Positions 7,425-10,000 of a stretch of DNA of 10,000 nucleotides are shown in pieces. Positions within the stretch are counted from its first letter, which is position 1. Every line of letters starts with the position of its first letter. The notes below the pieces were generated by a model that did not search any database, was not told the DNA's origin, and was given only the letters and a program-made list of their open reading frames with translations. The translations under genes were made by a program, and so were the position numbers. This DNA is from Penaeus vannamei (Eukaryota; Arthropoda; Malacostraca; Decapoda; Penaeidae), in contig NC_091583.1 of assembly GCF_042767895.1 (NCBI RefSeq), forward strand, positions 12,647,524 to 12,657,523, in the 5' to 3' direction.

Positions 7425-8089
7425 ATGAACGGAGCTTTGTATGAGGACTCGGCCGGCACACGAGGCCTGGAGCCTACGGGCCAAACACCACTACACATCC
7501 CGGCCAAGCGCGTGGCCACCACCCTGGCTGTGTCCACGTACCCGCACCCGCCCGAGTGCCCCACGGGGCCTGACTCTGGCACCGCGGCGGGTGTCATCAG
7601 GCACTCGCACTCCACACAGCCCTGGAACTACCAACCGGAGCATGCAGCAGCCACGGCGCCCTTCGACTCCCAGTACGGCCAGGCCTTCGGGCGGGACGGG
7701 GTCACGCCCACGTACTATAACATTGCGGACACCAGAGTGGCTGACCGCAAGACTCTGGCCTTCTGGCCCAACAAATACGACTACGCACCGGGGCCATCCT
7801 CGATGACCACGGAGTCATGCCAAGCCTTTGCCGCTCAGACCTGGTGCAACTACCCTCCCTACGGGCGTGTGGGCCATGTCGATGCCCACGGCCAGCCCGT
7901 GCCATACCTAACGGCGGCAGATGGTGCCCCAAAATCTGCCATGGAAGCTGCCGCAGGATATCCCCACGACGGCTACCTGAGGAACTACCCCACAGCAGAG
8001 ACTATGCCCCCCGCACCTTACCCTCCAGGTACGTACCTTCTTCACCTGACCACATGTACCCTAGTGCAGGAGTGTCATATCCTCCCCAG
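7425..8089 (+). CDS. Abd-B: Abdominal-B-like Hox protein, first coding exon (N-terminal part)
   Basis: This is the N-terminal region of a probable Abdominal-B homeodomain transcription factor, which specifies posterior segments in arthropods and acts in the nucleus. The ATG at 7425 (A at -3) is chosen because the open frame further upstream, back to 7350, has no ATG. The frame gives 201 codons to 8027. Recognisable blocks are a Tyr-rich segment (residues 68-100), AFWPNKYDYAPGPSSM (112-127), TWCNYPPYGRV (139-149), HGQPVPYL (155-162), AMEAAA (172-177) and HDGYLRNYP (181-189), ending in a Pro/Tyr-rich stretch. The homeobox is absent and must lie on a later exon. A CAG/GTACGT donor falls at 8028/8029, but a Hox-like tail continues in another frame to CAG/GTAAAA at 8089/8090, so the exon probably ends there with a one-base frame discrepancy near 8028-8030. 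The assignment rests on remembered family signatures, not a search; another posterior Hox gene is the main alternative. Confidence 0.72.
8030..8089 (+). other. Out-of-frame coding tail of the Hox exon
   Basis: Read one frame over from the main ORF, these 60 bases encode 20 residues beginning YVPSSPDHMYP and ending VSYPPQ. The Tyr/Pro/Ser character matches the preceding protein and is typical of Hox N-terminal regions. The frame meets a good donor (CAG/GTAAAA) exactly at a codon boundary. The main frame over the same bases gives an uncharacteristic TYLLHLTTCTLVQ and a stop at 8091. One extra base near 8028-8030 would join the two into a 222-codon exon. Alternatives are a true polymorphism, or use of the earlier donor with this tail as intron. 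Confidence 0.55.
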
Positions 8090-10000
8090 GTAAAACCCGA
8101 ACTCGTATCGCGAGCGGCAGCTGGGTGGTGGTGGTGGAGGAGGCGGTCGTGAGCACCTCGTAAACCCCATCCTCAGCCTGTGTCTGCCTCGACCCCCGTA
8201 AAGCACCCGCCACAACACTCTGCCTTGATCTCCCTCCCTGTCCCTCACGATCACTCGACCCGGCCCCGAGTGCCCCGTCATAACAGTGTCCCTCCAGGTC
8301 CCCCAGGTCTGCCTAGGTGACCTGGTCAGCCCCCTTGCATAACGGATCCCCGCGAGAGTCGACACCTTCCACTCGCGAGGCTACCTGGCACGCTCGTTAG
8401 GCAAGTCACTCCTTACGTCCAGCCCGTTTCTCCAGATACGTCAGATTCCTGTACTGGATCCCACGCTCTTGCTCCCTGTCACTTGCTCTCGCTGTCAGTC
8501 TGCTCTCGAGTCACTCTCCCCCTCCTCATTCTTACCTCGTCCTGTTCATTTTCTTGTGCATAGACGCATGCCAGTGTATTTTTTCCCTTGTTTTCTTGGA
8601 TAATTTATTCGACAGCCTTTTTAAAAAGATTAACCACTAAGTGACGTGTCCAATCTTTTCTACCATCAGCCATTTACTAAGCTGCTCTAGTGATAACTTC
8701 ACCTCTTTTTACATGCTTGGTGTGTCAGTCTCCCAGCCCCTTATTTTCTCCCAAAGATAGGTCTGACCCAACCAGCTGACCATACTAGGTGATCATGACA
8801 TTTCACACTGGAGGATGTTACCTGCCTGTCATCTCACCTTGTGTAGACTTTTTTTCCTATGCTACCACCTCATTTTCTTCTACCACTGGCACTGACCCAC
8901 ACTACCGATGTTGCATACTTAGTGTCCCCAAATCACTTAATGCTTTGCTAATTAGGACGCTCATTAGTTTCCATCTTTGTTGCATATTCTCCTTCATTTC
9001 TCATTCTTAATCTATTAATTTCATCCCTTAATATCGATTTCATGAGATTCATCTTTTTCTTTTAATCATGCATGGTCAATGAAACTTGCCAACCAGTCAC
9101 TAGACCCACAATACCTTCAGTCAACCACAACTGTTAGCAACCAGGTGATAATATCTAGTCATTTCCCTCATGCACTAGTTCTAATGACCTACCATTACGA
9201 AAAAGACTTACAACTGGGGAATGTTTGGATTTTTTTCATGGGTACTCTGCGTTTGTTTACATTTGCTGAGTCATGTTATACGCTGTCACTGTCATCACCT
9301 TGAACCTGCCAACGGTCTTCCGTAATACTCAAGCCTGCCAGTCTGTCTGTTCAAAAGTTATGATATTAATGCCCTGGTGTTCATCTTTTTGTTATTCATT
9401 TTTGTTCTTGATTCATTCTCTGTTACTTATTCATTCTTGGCTGTTACTGCTTCACTAATCACATGTTTCATAAATTATCACGTAGATTATTTACCATTGA
9501 TACGCACGGTCTGTACAGCCCTATGGTGATTTTGTGGTCACGTGTATCCTACACATTAGTGAACTTATTTCTTAGCCCCTTAGTAGCTCCTACACTAACT
9601 TTCCTAACGTTCTATACAGAGTTAACTTTGACATTAAAGCCCACTAATCGGGTTCCTAATGCATTAAACATCCTTCTATTGAACATCCTCCTCCCTCCAT
9701 GGCATCCCTCCCAAATCTACGAAGCAGCGTTCATCCTCAACATTCACATCCCTAAACACCCCCAGTGCACATTCATCCATAACTCCCTATACGGCGTCCC
9801 ACTAACAACTAGCCTAAGAGGAGTGAACTTAGCCGAGTCTCAGGCGTGCAGCAGTCAGGTTCCTGGTGGAAGACGAGTCCATCTGGCGCGGCCGTAGATT
9901 ACAAGATTGGTTCCGCCTGTCATAAATAGAGGAAAGTGCCACGGCGGTGAAACGCAGTGATACAAGGAGACAGTGATGAGGAAAGTCGAGTTAGCAGTGC
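8090..10000 (+). other. Start of first coding intron, no further exon recognised
   Basis: Downstream of the donor the DNA is mixed: GC- and C-rich to about 8530, with a GGT-repeat patch at 8124-8138, then AT/TC-richer with homeodomain-like strings such as CTAATTAG at 8948-8955. No reading frame resembles a homeodomain or any other known protein. The 144-codon open frame at 9463-9897 has no recognisable motif and looks like chance in a stop-poor C/T-rich stretch. The intron therefore continues past the window. Confidence 0.6.
9922..9960 (+). promoter_or_regulatory. Possible internal promoter (TATA-like plus initiator-like)
   Basis: ATAAATAG at 9922-9929 is a TATA-like string, and GCAGTGA follows with its A at 9956. 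The distance fits TATA-to-start spacing, and the surrounding 9840-10000 is more GC-rich and less biased than the preceding intron. Drosophila Abd-B uses several promoters that give long (m) and short (r) proteins, so an alternative start inside the first intron would be in keeping. The motif match is weak and the downstream sequence is cut off by the window edge. Confidence 0.2.

Noticed and set aside
9463..9897. 144-codon open frame in the intron
   Set aside because: There is no homeodomain or other motif, composition is biased, and it has no supporting splice or start context.

Overview
The window looks like animal nuclear DNA. It has no compact operon-like gene array, most of it is non-coding, and it is crowded with very long simple-sequence repeats: (GA)n/(CT)n, (AT)n, (TACA)n, (CA)n, GAT/AAT-type low complexity and mononucleotide runs. 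This density of dinucleotide repeats, together with the one recognisable gene, suggests an arthropod, most plausibly a decapod crustacean such as a penaeid shrimp. That taxonomic call is inference from repeat style and protein flavour only.

The only protein-coding feature I can defend is on the + strand at about 7425-8089. It is the first coding exon of what I read as the Hox gene Abdominal-B. The exon encodes the long N-terminal region rich in Tyr, Pro and Ala, including a block at residues 112-149 with the signature TWCNYPPY, and shorter blocks HGQPVPYL and HDGYLRNYP. The homeobox is not in the window and should lie on a later exon beyond position 10000. The annotated frame runs into a good splice donor at 8028/8029. 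A second, more Hox-like coding tail continues one frame over, to another good donor at 8089/8090. This points to a one-base discrepancy near 8028-8030, or to alternative donors. A 10-codon upstream ORF in strong start context ends five bases before the main ATG.

Layout: 1-620, AT-rich GAT/AAT low complexity and featureless DNA; 620-928, a purine-rich (GA)n block; 1017-1063 and 1690-1810, G-runs; 1236-1260, a T25 run; 1261-1640, non-repetitive DNA with paired GATA motifs; 1816-2766, unremarkable DNA with a nuclear-receptor half-site; 2768-2935, (CT)n; 2941-4280, mostly unique DNA with a second half-site, a perfect DR1 element and an unexplained minus-strand open frame; 4283-4540, (TACA)n, (AT)n and (GA)n in succession; 4940-5213, (CA)n and a long (GA)n block; 5381-6010, a pyrimidine-rich + strand; 6060-6900, a purine/G-richer + strand; 6970-7424, GC-rich promoter/leader DNA with a 14-bp inverted repeat; 7425-8089, the Abd-B-like exon; 8090-10000, start of the first coding intron, with a possible internal promoter near 9922-9960.

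I see no bacterial system, CRISPR array, recognisable transposase or reverse transcriptase, rRNA or tRNA gene. The interest lies in the upstream control landscape of a posterior Hox gene and in the reading-frame break at the end of its first coding exon.
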